DNA of 64,000 bases from Hexactinellida sp. DTS-2022 (Eukaryota > Porifera > Hexactinellida), in the NCBI GenBank assembly GCA_028753945.1, contig JAPNXP010000009.1, positions 372,001 through 436,000 on the forward strand, given 5' to 3'. The notes beneath the pieces are model-generated. The model was not told where the DNA came from, made no database searches, and saw nothing but the letters and a program-made list of their open reading frames with translations. Positions 24,801-33,981 of the stretch are shown here, in pieces; position 1 is the first letter of the stretch; each line of letters opens with the position of its first letter. Both the position numbers and the translations under genes were made by a program.

Positions 24801-27204
24801 AATATATTCTATATTTAGCTACAAGAAGGTGTGAACATGGAAGATGTGCTGATACTAATTCTGGCCACAATCGAGATTCTGGGGAGAGACTCCACTAACC
24901 GGAACCTAATCGGGAAACATGACATAGTTCCAATTCTAATTCGAGTTAGTTGCATTTGCTATAAACTTGCTATTCATTTGCTATTCATTTGCTATAAAAT
25001 TGCTATTTTTAATTTGAAATTTTTAATTTGCTATAAATGCTATAAATTTGCTATTAATTGACTTTTTAAATTTGCATTAAATTTGCTATTAATTTGCTAT
25101 TAATTTGCTATTAATTTGCTATTAATTTACTATAAATTTGCTATAATTTGCTATAAAATTGCTTTAAATTTGCTTTAAATTTGCTATAAAATTGCTATAA
25201 AAATTGCTATTAATTTGCTTTAAATTTGCTTTAAATTTGCTTTAAATTTGCTTTAAATTTGCTATAAAATTGCTATTAATTTTCTATTAATTTGCTATAA
25301 TTTACTATAAATGCTATAAATTGGCTATACATACCAACTGCATTTGACTAATTATACCCATAGCTGCTGTACTCAGAGCGCAAGCGCATAATCGAGCACT
25401 CAATCGGCTGTCTCTGCGAGTTAGCCTTGGACCCCTACACCGTACAGGCCATGGAGCGGGCCAATTTCACCGACACCCTCCATAAGCTAATCCCGCGATG
25501 CCAAGACGAGACCATTGAGGCATACGCCAATATGACACTACACAGGTTAAGCGAGCAGAGATCGTACCCACATAAGATAATGGCGGAGAGTTTGATGTCC
25601 GGATTCCACCCATCCATAGTCCATCCTGCTGCAGGCAACGTTACACCGGTCAGTTTATTTATTAATTAATAAGTTATTAAAATCTTAGTTGCCAATTGAA
25701 AGTGAAAGTGAAAGTAGTAGTTAATTGAATTTCAATTGAAAATTAAAAAATGAAAGTGGGTTTTTTTCTATTTATACCTTGGACCCCAGGGCATCTATGT
25801 CATATGATATTATTAAAAGTTAAGTTAAGTTAATAAGTTGTAAGTTATAAGTTATAAGTATTAAGTTAATTAATTAACTTAACTTAATACTGTAGTGGCA
25901 ATTGGATGCTGTTGTTATTTGTGTTTATTTAGATTGACATGGATTATTTTGGTGTGACAGATGATCCAAACTTGGCTTTCTACAATCAGGACACGGGTTA
26001 CCCCCCCATTCCATCTGACCAGTTAGATTACTATGGACCCTGTGTACAACTCCAGGTTAGTATTATAACAGAGCTAATTATAACTCAGTTCTTATAACAA
26101 CAATATTGCTTAATATAGGAAGTACAGTCGACTCCGCTTAATAGAGCCACCGGTTAATAGATATATCCGCTTAATCGGGTCAAAATTTCACAGGATTTAT
26201 AGGACGGAATTACAGTTTTACTTAAAATATTTCGGTTAATATATTTCTCCTCTTAATCGGGTCAAAATTTCACAGGATTTATAGGACGGAATTACAGTTT
26301 GGCTTAAATATTTCGGTTAATAGATTTCTCCACTTAATCGGGTCAAAGTAACCTGGTCCCGAGGTGACTCTACTAAGCGGAGTCGACTGTGTATTTATAT
26401 TTCTATATTTATCCGATAGCCTAATCACCACACGATCCCTCAGAATCAACTACAGCCGTCTCAGAATGCCTATGACCCAAGGGCGACTCCTTCCTTCTAC
26501 TTAGATAAAAACAGTTACTACGATATGAACTCACAACCTATGCAGGTTAGTTTATACAATGCACAGTTAAATACTCGCATTCTTATACACAAATTTTTTT
26601 AATGATAAATATCAGTTCTTTTGGCATATACTCTCCATAACAATAAATACTACAGTGGTGTTCGCCTAATAGCAATTGTTCTAATAGTCCCCAAGCAAGC
26701 ATTTAATGTTAATTATGTTCTTCTAATAGCAAGCAAATTTCGTGCAAAATGCGACTTACTATTATGCGAACACCACTGTACCTATTGTAAAATTAGTTTA
26801 AGATCAAACTAATGAACAAATATCCATACAACCAACAATATAAAATATTTATTTGTATTTGAAGTAGAGCTTCCTTACTTGTAGACGGTCTATAAAAGCG
26901 CATACAAACTAAGCAAAAAATTTGTAGACCGTCTATGAATTTTGTTGACCAAAAGCCTTTGCCGTCTATGGGAAATACTATCAAGAAAACCTGGTCTAGA
27001 AATAGACGGTCTATTTCTAATTGATATATACTAACTAGGTTCTACTGTATTTATTTGTATTTGTGTTTACAGATGTATTACCAGCCCGAGCAAGACCTGA
27101 GCTACTCCTACACACCTACTATATTAGACTATTCGACTCAACAGAATAGAGAATTCTTTCCAGCTCCTCACGATAACTCACAAAACGTTTTTAGAACTTT
27201 TTAA
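11473..27204 (+). CDS. Beta-catenin (armadillo), divergent
   Basis: Seventeen coding exons join in frame: 11473-11564, 14761-14858, 16887-17066, 17580-17767, 18823-18912, 19617-19817, 20839-20962, 21311-21558, 21918-22025, 22498-22620, 23731-23979, 24522-24668, 24819-24944, 25364-25648, 25933-26055, 26444-26545, 27073-27204, giving 871 aa. Most are phase 0 and all follow GT-AG. The N-terminus has the degron DSGIVTRQTSP (residues 80-90), then ILYPWNQASQGTW, matching the region after the degron in other beta-catenins. AMFPSSAP and NVQRLTESTHLIKQSITNLL correspond to the alpha-catenin-binding segment. The armadillo array spans about exons 5-14. The Lys residues that serve as the charged buttons in human beta-catenin (K312, K435) have counterparts in YNNEETK and CNNPQTK. 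The C-tail is rich in Tyr, Asn and Gln and ends VFRTF, without the usual DTDL PDZ ligand. The role is junctional adhesion and/or Wnt signalling; which dominates is not decidable here. Confidence 0.93.
13485..13648. mobile_element. Family B MITE (CGTTATAACGAAG-type)
   Basis: Left end ACTCCAGTTATAACGAAGTC, right end CACTTCGTTATTATAACGAG. The interior has ATGCATTAATTATTATCCGCTT. Confidence 0.65.
14335..14462. mobile_element. Family B MITE
   Basis: Contains CGTTATATCCGGATATTCG, TAATTAATGCATTTAGTGCT and the right end TATAACGGGAGTTCACTGTA. The left end is degraded. Confidence 0.65.
14873..15090. repeat. GTTT-type tetranucleotide microsatellite
   Basis: A long imperfect run of GTTT, GATT and GTTTATTT units in beta-catenin intron 2, starting 15 bp after the exon 2 donor. 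Confidence 0.85.
16080..16235. mobile_element. Family C MITE
   Basis: An inverted copy with AATCAGGTACTTTTATTATA at the left and AAAGCAGACTGTATAA at the right. In beta-catenin intron 2. Confidence 0.6.
16659..16864. mobile_element. Family A MITE just before beta-catenin exon 3
   Basis: TACAGTAGAACCTCGTTAGT at the left and ACGAGGTTATACTGTA at the right, ending about 20 bp before the exon 3 acceptor. It carries the family's middle block CCCCTTCAAAGCCTTTTC. Confidence 0.75.
17081..17215. mobile_element. Family A MITE right after the exon 3 donor
   Basis: Begins ACTGTAGACTCGTTAGTACG about 15 bp downstream of the exon 3 donor and contains TGCATGCAAGTTACTCCGG. Confidence 0.65.
17775..18030. mobile_element. 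Family A MITE carrying a nested hAT-like insertion
   Basis: Starts AGTAGAACCTCGTTAGTACG about 10 bp after the exon 4 donor and resumes CCTATACAAATGCATGCAAG after the insertion at about 17817-17931. The hAT part has GTGGCCCCCTATAG and ends GGGAACCACCG, followed by CCCTAGCC. A second copy with the same nesting lies at 30018-30255. Confidence 0.7.
18648..18790. mobile_element. Degraded family B MITE
   Basis: Recognisable by AAAGTCATATAGCGAAATACCCGC and, near the right end, TTGACTTGCTTATAACGGG. It lies just upstream of beta-catenin exon 5. Confidence 0.45.
19360..19556. mobile_element. Family C MITE
   Basis: TTCAGGTCTGCTTATTGTTA at the left, ACATAGGGTTTGTATTAAG in the middle, ACATGACTGTATA at the right. 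Ends about 60 bp before exon 6. Confidence 0.65.
19844..19980. repeat. Triplicated family H terminus
   Basis: Three tandem units at 19844, 19890 and 19938 (46 and 48 bp apart), each carrying ATTATACAGCCATTTGTAAA, the outer end of family H, followed by GTAGAATGCCTTATA-like sequence. No other part of family H is present. Confidence 0.7.
20026..20168. mobile_element. Family B MITE, well-preserved copy
   Basis: TACAGTCAACTCTCGTTATA at the left and CGTTATAACGGGAATTCACT at the right. It contains TTCGTTATAAGCGGAT, another near match to the CENP-B box pattern. Family I sequence follows directly. Confidence 0.75.
20164..20295. mobile_element. Family I element (TAGACGGTCTA-type)
   Basis: Core motif TAGACCGTCTA or its inverse, plus CAAGAAAACCTGGTCTAGAAA and AAAAGCCCCTGCC. 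Better copies: 24340-24497, 26873-27015, 37530-37668; fragment at 61893-61925. Confidence 0.6.
20627..20812. mobile_element. Family C MITE
   Basis: TACAGTCAGGTCTTCTTAAT at the left and AACCTGACTGTATA at the right, ending just before the exon 7 acceptor region. Confidence 0.7.
20990..21310. repeat. Family A MITE whose right end is locally duplicated
   Basis: The family A copy at about 20990-21140 runs into two tandem units of roughly 80-100 bp, each with TCTACTTTAAAAAATTACTA and ACTATTTGTGT. The second unit supplies the acceptor TTTGTGTATAG of beta-catenin exon 8. Confidence 0.55.
21681..21912. repeat. 12-bp minisatellite before beta-catenin exon 9
   Basis: About 19 units alternating TTGTTTACTCAT and TTGTTTACCTAT. 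The last unit ends in TTTACTCAG, which is the exon 9 acceptor, so the array also acts as the polypyrimidine tract. Confidence 0.9.
22053..22230. mobile_element. Family D MITE (CCTAATAGCAA-type), copy 1 of an adjacent pair
   Basis: ACAGTAGTGTTCGCATAATA at the left and ACGTGAACACTACTGTA at the right. The interior has CCCCAAGCGAGCATTTAATG. A second copy follows after about 25 bp. Confidence 0.75.
22254..22416. mobile_element. Family D MITE, copy 2 of the pair
   Basis: Same orientation as the previous copy. ACAGTAGTGTTCGCCTAATA at the left and GGCGAACACCACTGTA at the right. Confidence 0.75.
23502..23685. mobile_element. Family A MITE before beta-catenin exon 11
   Basis: Closest to the copy at 5377. 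Two CENP-B-box-like units 16 bp apart, TTCGCTTTATCCGGA at 23545 and TTCGTATTAACCGGA at 23561. Confidence 0.75.
24008..24320. mobile_element. Family B MITE interrupted by a family D MITE
   Basis: Family B halves (CGTTATAACCAAGTATAAGG at the left, TACTTCGTTATAACGGGAGTT at the right) flank a complete family D copy at about 24110-24284. The inner copy has TACAGTGATGTTCGCG and GGCGAACACCACTGTA at its ends. Confidence 0.7.
24340..24497. mobile_element. Family I element before beta-catenin exon 12
   Basis: Four TAGACSGTCTA-type motifs, with CTAGACCAGGTTTTCTTACA and GGCAGGGCTTTTG. Ends about 25 bp before the exon 12 acceptor. Confidence 0.65.
24955..25330. repeat. 11-bp AATTTGCTATT-type minisatellite
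   Basis: Dozens of imperfect AATTTGCTATAA and AATTTGCTATT units occupy almost all of the intron between exons 13 and 14. Confidence 0.85.
26123..26392. mobile_element. Family E MITE with an internal duplication
   Basis: TACAGTCGACTCCGCTTAAT at the left and AAGCGGAGTCGACTGTGTA at the right. The middle block GGATTTATAGGACGG is present twice, making this copy longer than the others. Confidence 0.75.
26650..26782. mobile_element. Family D MITE
   Basis: TACAGTGGTGTTCGCCTAAT at the left and TATGCGAACACCACTGTA at the right. Confidence 0.75.
26873..27015. mobile_element. Family I element
   Basis: TTGTAGACGGTCTATAAA at the left and CTAGAAATAGACGGTCTA at the right. Lies in the last beta-catenin intron, inverted relative to 24340-24497. 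Confidence 0.65.
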
Positions 27205-28091
27205 ATATTAGCATACCAATTTTACTTTATATATTTTTTGTAAAACATGGTTACTACTGAATTAAATTATTGTTTTAATACTTTTAAATTTGAAAGAATA
27301 TTATTCTATCTAGTCAAATCCTTATTTTTATAAAAAAAATCTATTTTGTATATGTTTATGGGCTTACTTCTTGGCCAACACCTTTTCAATATATAAATTT
27401 GACTTTGCAAAAGTTATTTTTGGTGTAAAAAAATGAACTTGTCTGTATTAAAATTACTAAAAAAGGTGTTAAAACATTTGGTCCTAAGTTACCAAGTTTG
27501 GTACAATTTCAAGGTTTTCCATATAAGGGGAGAAATTTGAAATTTAACTTTTCCAGGTGCGCGAAAATTGAGAGATCCTCTCATATGCAATACAAAATGA
27601 GTAATTTAGGCGCGTGTGAGCGAGCTCTAATTAAATATAGGCGCGCAGAAAATTTGCATGAATGAAAGACCGAAAAGGGATTATATTTATATTGCATTAG
27701 TTTCTGACTTTACTGTAAGAAAACAGTTGTCAAAAGCAAAATTATTGCCAATTAGTTAAAGTAGTTATTCTGGTTATTTTCATGCCACCATATGTAAAAA
27801 ATCAGAAAACATGGTGCATGGTTAAATACGATATCAGTGAAATAATTATTTCACACAAATCAAGTCCACTGTTTTAGGTTTATGTTTTTGTTCACTTGTA
27901 GACAATTTCTACATTTCTAACTTCAAAAGTTGTATCTAAGCGCCGTGGATATATAATTTATGATTTTTTTCAGTAATCCGAGTTTCTTATACTATCTGTC
28001 TTATTATACAAGTAAAATTGATTTTGCAATCATTGAAATTATTTTATTTCAAGACTACAATCCGATTCGGGATTTTAGTTCCCACTGAGTT
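27205..28091. other. Intergenic gap beta-catenin to guanine deaminase 1
   Basis: Contains a degraded family L element (27365-27480, starting TTGGCCAACACCTTTTC) and a family H relative (about 27530-27668, with GGTGCGCGAAAATTGAGAGA and GGCGCGTGTGAGCGAGCTC). The H relative also occurs at 39410-39535 and 57957-58112. The rest is AT-rich with no recognisable feature. Confidence 0.55.
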
Positions 28092-29462
28092 ATGTCTCAG
28101 ATTGAGAAGTCCGATATAGTGCGTGTGTTCAGGGGTCCGCTTGTCCACAGTCCCCTGTTGGGAGAGGTGGCCATATCGCACTCGCTCCTGGGCGTAGACG
28201 CCGAGGGGAAGATAGCGTTCGTGCGGCCGCTCCAGGAGCTGGAGGCGGTGCGAGCGGAGTTCGGGTTTCCGGAGAGCTGCCTGGTGCAGCTGTCCCCCTC
28301 TCAGTTCCTGGTGCCCGGGTTCGTGGACACACACCTCCACGCGACGCAGTTCCCCAACCTGGGGCTGGGGCTGCACCTGCCGCTGCTGGAGTGGCTCGCC
28401 GCGTACACCTACCCGCTGGAGGCCCGCTTCGCGGACGCCGCCTACGCCAGGCGCGTCTTCCGCGAGGTGGTCCGACAGACGCTGGTGGCCGGCACCACCA
28501 CGGCCTGCTACTACACCTCCGTCCACGCGGAGGCGAGCCGGGCCCTGTGCGACCTCATGCTGGCGGCCGGACAGCGGGGGCTCGTGGGCAAGGTGTGCAT
28601 GGACCGCGACTGTCCCTCCTCCCTCCGCGAGACCCTCGAGAGCGGCCTTGCGGGCAGCAAACAGCTGATGGCGCACATCGCCCAGCTGGGCTCGCCGCTG
28701 CTCGCGCCCGTGCTCACGCCGCGCTTCGCACTGGTCTGCTCTCGCGAGAGCATGTCCGCCCTGGGGCGGCTCGCCCGCCAGGAGCTGTGCCGCGTGCAGA
28801 CGCACATCTCCGAGAGCCGCGCGGAGGTGGCGCGGGTGAAAGAGCTCTTCCCCGAGGCGCCCTCCTACGCAGAGCTCTACCGCAGCTGCGGCCTGCTCAC
28901 GGAGCGGACCGTGCTCGCGCACGCGGTCCACCTGACCGACCAGGAGCTGCGGCTCTGTCGCGAGGAGGGCGTCGGCATCGCCCACTGCCCCGTCTCCAAC
29001 TTTGCGCTGCGCAGCGGGCTCCTGGACTGCCGGGACCTGATCGAGAGAGGCCTCAAGCTGGGACTCGGCTCGGACGTGTCCGGCGGCTACGCGGCGGGCA
29101 TGCTCGAGGTGATGCGACAGACGCTCCTCGCCAGCACCTGTCTCGCATTCCAGAGTCGGGACCCTGACTACCGGCCCCTCGACTACCGAGAGGCCTTCCA
29201 CCTGGCCACGCTGGGCGGCGCCCGGGTCCTGGGGCTGCAGGGGCAAGTCGGCACCCTCGAGGAGGGAAAGGAGTTCGACGCTCTGCTCGTGGACATGCGC
29301 ACTTCCCCCGGGCAGTGGGCGCTGCTCGCACAGCTGTCCGTCTCGGAGCTCTTCCAGCGGTTCTTCTACACTGGCGACGACAGGAACATACGGGAGGTGT
29401 ACGTCAGGGGACGGAAAATAGATACCAACGAACCGTGGGCCAATCAAATCACTTCCGATTAG
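28092..29462 (+). CDS. Guanine deaminase, copy 1 (intronless)
   Basis: 456 aa, the size of animal guanine deaminases, which hydrolyse guanine to xanthine and ammonia in purine catabolism in the cytosol. The amidohydrolase zinc site is complete: DTHLHA (H81, H83), QTHISES (H238), AHAVH (H277) and GSDVSGG (D328). No intron, and strikingly GC-rich compared with the AT-rich flanks. The protein differs from copy 2 (59533-60894) by only five substitutions inside the shared block. The shared sequence starts at CAGATTGAGAAGTCC, three codons in, and ends at ATACCAACGAA, so the first codons and the last dozen (including the stop) are unique to this copy. No poly(A) tract or target duplication was seen. 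Start chosen at the only ATG before the conserved block. Confidence 0.95.
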   Translation: MSQIEKSDIVRVFRGPLVHSPLLGEVAISHSLLGVDAEGKIAFVRPLQELEAVRAEFGFPESCLVQLSPSQFLVPGFVDTHLHATQFPNLGLGLHLPLLEWLAAYTYPLEARFADAAYARRVFREVVRQTLVAGTTTACYYTSVHAEASRALCDLMLAAGQRGLVGKVCMDRDCPSSLRETLESGLAGSKQLMAHIAQLGSPLLAPVLTPRFALVCSRESMSALGRLARQELCRVQTHISESRAEVARVKELFPEAPSYAELYRSCGLLTERTVLAHAVHLTDQELRLCREEGVGIAHCPVSNFALRSGLLDCRDLIERGLKLGLGSDVSGGYAAGMLEVMRQTLLASTCLAFQSRDPDYRPLDYREAFHLATLGGARVLGLQGQVGTLEEGKEFDALLVDMRTSPGQWALLAQLSVSELFQRFFYTGDDRNIREVYVRGRKIDTNEPWANQITSD

Positions 29463-30730
29463 GCATATTTTTATTTATTCCGATTAATTATTATATAATT
29501 ATTGGTTTATTTCCGAAAAGGAATTTCCATTTCTTGTTTATAATCAGGGAATTTGGGACCATGACAGGATCATTTCTATTACCTGAATATTCATTTCCTA
29601 TTTTAAAGTCTCCTTATTTGGCACTCTTTATTTGATGTGTTACATTTTATGTTGCTCCATGGTTACCATATAGTTATGTTGGCATTCATAACATAGAGTC
29701 TCTTTATTTGTTATTTCATCGACTTTATTCTAACCAATCTGTTATGATATACCGGTATCTGGTTAAGCGGAGTCGACTGTATATCTGTAAGTATTGTAAC
29801 TTAGGAATTATATGTTTACTTCTTTTACTTTAAAACTAGCACTTTATTCTTCTAACCACTGCTTTTGTTTTGGTCACTCCGCTTGAACACATTTGGAAAA
29901 CTACTTAAGCTGTATATAATATATATTGATTCTGTGTACATTTATACCACAAAAGGTAGGTCATAATTAATCAAGATTCCCTAACTATACTTGAATACTT
30001 ATTTGACCACAAATAAATACAGTAGATTCTCGTTAATCCCCCTAGCCCAGCGATTCCCAACCTTTTTCAACTGTGGACCCCCTATAGTTTGTATCAAACG
30101 TTCTGTGGACCCCTCCCATTGACCGTAATACAAATTTTGAGATCTTGTGACCCCAGGTTGGGAACCACTGTCCTAGTCTATACAAATGCATGTAAAATAC
30201 TCCGGTTTATACGAATTTCCGGATAATACTTCCGTCTTAACGAGAGTCTACTGTAATAACGCATAACGTCATTGAGTATTCGGTATTTTGTGATTTGTTG
30301 TTGTAATTAAATCACAAATTCTTGTATGCATCTTGGAAGGCTTCATTGCATGATTTATTTCTTGAAATACCATTTTTTGATTACTTTATTTTCACAACTT
30401 TTTCTATTTTTATTTTTTTGGGCTGTTACCTGAATTTTGTTCTGTAATTTTTTTTTTTAAATTATTGCAAATATAGAACATCTATATTATTAATATTACT
30501 ATTACTATTGAAAAATAATAGTGACCCAAGAAATATTATAAATATGATAAATAGTGTGTGTCATGATAAATTTGTTTATTTTGACTCAACACGTTCAAAC
30601 AATACACTTCTACTATTGTTTACTAAAAACATTTTCCTATAAATACAAACAATTAGTGTCAATACCATACAAACCTCACATAACTAACAGACACAAACAT
30701 ACATTTATCCACACGAGAATGCTATTATAA
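29463..30730. other. Intergenic gap guanine deaminase 1 to FZR1
   Basis: Holds a family E fragment near 29755-29783 (AAGCGGAGTCGACTGTATA) and the composite element at 30018-30255. From 30256 to 30730 it is AT-rich presumed promoter DNA of FZR1, without a motif I can name. Confidence 0.5.
30018..30255. mobile_element. Family A MITE with nested hAT-type element
   Basis: Outer MITE ends: TACAGTAGATTCTCGTTAAT and CGAGAGTCTACTGTA. The inner element (30048-30170) has hAT-like ends CAGCGATTCCCAACC and GGTTGGGAACCACTG, flanked by an imperfect 8-bp duplication CCCTAGCC / TCCTAGTC. That end sequence and 8-bp target are known for hAT elements. Confidence 0.75.
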
Positions 30731-32338
30731 ATGGACCCTATTTACGAACGCCGACTCTCCCTAAGGGGTACCAAGCTACAAACGCCCCCTTCTTCCCCCC
30801 TAACCCCCAGGTTCAAAACCCGTACCCCCCAGCGTCCCTCCTCCCTCGGAAAGAGGACCGCCACTCACACATTTAACTCACCACCCGCGATTCGCCGGAA
30901 CCTAAACCTGTCCCCCCCCGAGCTCTCCCCCTCGAAGCGACCGGTGACTGGCGACCGGTTTATCCCAGTGAGGTGTCGGCCCCTAACCAGCATCCTATCC
31001 TACACTGAGAACGAAACCCGCGCCTCTATAAAGCCCCCTTCCAGCCAAACCCCCTCTCTGGCCCGCGACCCCTCTCCCGACTCGCACAAAGAGGCTGTCA
31101 CATACAACTGTCTCCTCCGAAACGAGATCCTCGGCTCGGACATAACAGACCTCCCGGTCTCGGGCTCCCTAGGCTCAGAAGGCAAGTGGGGCATGTCCCC
31201 CTCGCGGCGGCAGAGCTGTCCCTCCATCCTCCACTTCCGGTCCAGCCTCTCCCGCCCCGGGTCCCTGTACTCTCCCACAGCGTGCTCCCTATCCCCACTC
31301 ACGCCCTCCTCGCAGAAACTGCTCCTCTCTCCGAAGCGCGTCACAAGGAAGATATCCAAAACACCTTTCAAGGTGTTGGACGCCCCAGAGCTGCAAGACG
31401 ACTATTACCTAAACCTCCTCGACTGGTCCGCGAACAACATGCTGGCTGTCGGCCTAGGAACCTCAGTGTACCTTTGGAATGCGGCGAACAGCCAGGTGCA
31501 CAAACTGCACGATTTCCAGGGAGAGGGCGACTGTGTGACGTCAGTCAGCTGGGCTGAGTCCGGTTCCGCCCTATGTGTGGGCACCCGAACAGGTGTAGTC
31601 AGCATATGGGACGTACAGGCGAGTACACGTGTGTCTAGCTACCTACGTCACGTGGAGAGAGTCAGCAGCCTAGCTTGGAATAACACCTCAGTTTGTTCCG
31701 GGTCCCGCGACAAGGCTATCTACCAGTGGGACACACGGGCCGCCTCGGGGGAGGGCCCGACCCGGAGTCTCAAGTTCCACACTCAGGAGGTGTGTGGCCT
31801 GAGGTGGTCAGCTGACAAACTCCACTTAGCGTCCGGGGGTAACGATAACCGACTCTTGATTTGGAACGAGCACGGCTATGCGCCGATACACCGGTTCCAG
31901 GAGCACACCGCCGCGATAAAGGCGCTCGCGTGGTCCCCTCACCAGTACGGTCTGTTGGCCACTGGCGGAGGGACGCAGGATAAAACCATCCGCTTCTGGA
32001 ATGTGACTACCGGTCAGCAGTTGAGTCAGATCGATACCGGGTCTCAGGTTTGTAATCTCTGCTGGTCGCTGCATAGCCAGGAAATAGTGAGTACGCACGG
32101 GTTTTCACAGAACGAGATTCTGATTTGGAAATACCCATCGCTGCTCCAGGTTGCGAAGTTAACCGGTCACGCGAACCGTGTTCTCTACCTGTCGCTTTCT
32201 CCCGACGGACAAACTATAGTCACAGGGGCCGGCGACGAGACGCTCCGCTTTTGGAATGTGTTTAGTAAAGCGTCCGCTCCAAAAGAATTCTGTTCCCCAC
32301 TTCAAGAAGCGATCTCTTGCAACAGTAACTATAAATAA
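30731..32338 (+). CDS. FZR1: APC/C co-activator Cdh1 (Fizzy-related, FZR1)
   Basis: 535 aa, intronless. The N-terminus has the C-box DRFIPVR (residues 75-81), which docks Cdh1/Cdc20 proteins on the anaphase-promoting complex, and LLRNEILG. RKISKTPFKVLDAPELQDDYYLNL leads into a seven-blade WD40 propeller (about 215-520) with Cdh1-typical GSQVCNL, STHGFSQNEILIWKYPS and GAGDETLRFWNVFSK. These match Cdh1 better than Cdc20, so it should activate the APC/C in late mitosis and G1. The expected C-terminal Ile-Arg tail is absent: the frame ends CNSNYK, and I find no convincing splice to an IR-coding exon downstream. TP and SP sites in the N-terminal 110 residues suggest the CDK control known for the family. 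Confidence 0.94.
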   Translation: MDPIYERRLSLRGTKLQTPPSSPLTPRFKTRTPQRPSSLGKRTATHTFNSPPAIRRNLNLSPPELSPSKRPVTGDRFIPVRCRPLTSILSYTENETRASIKPPSSQTPSLARDPSPDSHKEAVTYNCLLRNEILGSDITDLPVSGSLGSEGKWGMSPSRRQSCPSILHFRSSLSRPGSLYSPTACSLSPLTPSSQKLLLSPKRVTRKISKTPFKVLDAPELQDDYYLNLLDWSANNMLAVGLGTSVYLWNAANSQVHKLHDFQGEGDCVTSVSWAESGSALCVGTRTGVVSIWDVQASTRVSSYLRHVERVSSLAWNNTSVCSGSRDKAIYQWDTRAASGEGPTRSLKFHTQEVCGLRWSADKLHLASGGNDNRLLIWNEHGYAPIHRFQEHTAAIKALAWSPHQYGLLATGGGTQDKTIRFWNVTTGQQLSQIDTGSQVCNLCWSLHSQEIVSTHGFSQNEILIWKYPSLLQVAKLTGHANRVLYLSLSPDGQTIVTGAGDETLRFWNVFSKASAPKEFCSPLQEAISCNSNYK

Positions 32339-33468
32339 CAGAGTAAGAGCTTCTATCACTTGCTTTGCTAAATATTTCTTTACTTTTACTACTAATCTGA
32401 TCTACTTTTCCAGATGTTGTATTGTTATTGTTGTTGTTGTTGTTTGTTTCTCTATCATATTATTATGTTGTAGGTTATATTGCAAGTTGTGTTGTACTTC
32501 TTATGAACCTGTATGTAAGGACAATTTGTTTGTTTGTTTATTGTTGTTTGTCTATATTACAAATAATATCGAAGTAGTTTGTGTTACGTTTTTAGGCCGG
32601 ACAGACTTTATCATTTCCTTATAAGGAAATACTTTAAATACCATCTTGCCTGAATAGTTGTTGGGAGATTATACATTTATTTTCATAGATTCTACGTAGT
32701 ATTTTTATTTTATCACATAAAACATACCATGGATATATTAGATAGTTATTTAATTTTAATTGATTAGTTAACAGTTAACACACAATTTTCTTATATTGTT
32801 GAGGGTTCATCAAATATAATATTTCGAACTTTCCTATTCGATTTCCCAAAAAACCGTTATTTGCCGATATTCGCCTCCGATAAGAGCATCTATTCTGCTC
32901 ACAACTTGACTGTATTTATACTTTTCGTGCTACTGTGCAGGTGTTGCTATCTGTATCACAGACAGAATAGCAGATGTTTGTATGCAGGTGTTATTCTCTG
33001 TATATTCTAGTATAGTTCCACTTATGTGAACACCTGTGACATACATACTCAGGAGTATATAGTATACAATTTACAACAAGGAATTAGTTTTAAATTTTAC
33101 ACTCTAAATTCCCTCTCGAATTTTAGATACAGTATATCAAAAATGAAGTTTTGTGATTTTTCGGTATATCTTCCTTTTTCGGTTGAAATTCTGTGATTTT
33201 ATTTGGAAAGATTGGTTTAGTAACAAACAGGATGGAATGGCATAGTGTATTACTAACGACTCTATTATAAATAAAGCCATTTAATGTAGCTAGCTATCCG
33301 ACCATCTGATTATCTACAGAAGCCAGGGTAGTTTGGAAAGTAGAAACCTCTTTCAATTCAATACAATACAATATAATATAATTCTATTATAATAAGCCCA
33401 GTTAGAGAATATTCTAACTGAGAGAGTGAGGTCTGACGTCTGCGTTATTACTTGCTATTATTGTGTTA

Positions 33469-33613
33469 TCATATAACCTCGTTAGTAGGAACACTATTTC
33501 AGTCCCCTTCAAAGCCTTTTCAATACAAATGATATTGGTTAATACGAATTCCGGAAAAAGGCGAACATATTTACAAGGTCCCCTGGTGCACGTACTAACG
33601 AGGTTCTACTTTA
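33469..33613. mobile_element. Family A MITE
   Basis: AACCTCGTTAGTAGGAACAC at the left, CCCCTTCAAAGCCTTTTC in the middle, ACGAGGTTCTACTTTA at the right. Confidence 0.7.
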
Positions 33614-33699
33614 CATTATTTATGTTAATTTCTAAATGGTCAAATGTGGTACATTTAACACTAAGTTTGTTCACATTGTCCTTACATTAATACTGCTAT

Positions 33700-33862
33700 A
33701 TTGGGCCGTTCAAACGTTGCGTAAAATCCCAGGAAAATTAATCCCCCCTCCCTATGTCACGCTTTTTGGACCATTTTGTAATACAAAAGGTGTTTAGTCA
33801 CACATTAGTTAACCCCCTCCCCCTTAGAAGCGTTACGTAACGTTTGAACGCCCCATTTAATA
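33700..33862. mobile_element. Family J element
   Basis: GGGCCGTTCAAACGTTGCGT at the left and AAGCGTTACGTAACGTTTGA at the right: the most symmetrical copy of this family in the window. Confidence 0.7.
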
Positions 33863-33869
33863 TATAGAT

Positions 33870-33981
33870 GTACCTCGTTAATACGAACACCAACGGACGG
33901 TAAAATGTTATTCGCTTTATCTGGAGTTCGTATTAACCGGAGTAGTAATGCCCATTGAATAGACATTGTAGGGACCTGATT
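33870..33981. mobile_element. Truncated family A MITE
   Basis: Left half only (ACCTCGTTAATACGAACACC to TGTAGGGACCTGATTTT). The right half is replaced by the tandem array before the V-ATPase c'' gene. Confidence 0.6.

Noticed and set aside
28391-29167. Second plus-strand ORF rich in Arg, Ala and Gly inside guanine deaminase copy 1 (and its equivalent 59339-60598)
   Set aside because: Frame-shifted reading of the same GC-rich gene; the copy 2 version ends in a run translated from the GTTT microsatellite.
28044-29447. 467-codon minus-strand ORF over guanine deaminase copy 1 (and a 402-codon plus-strand ORF over copy 2, 59788-60996)
   Set aside because: Antisense shadows of a GC-rich coding region with few stop codons; no family motifs, while the sense frame has a full zinc site.
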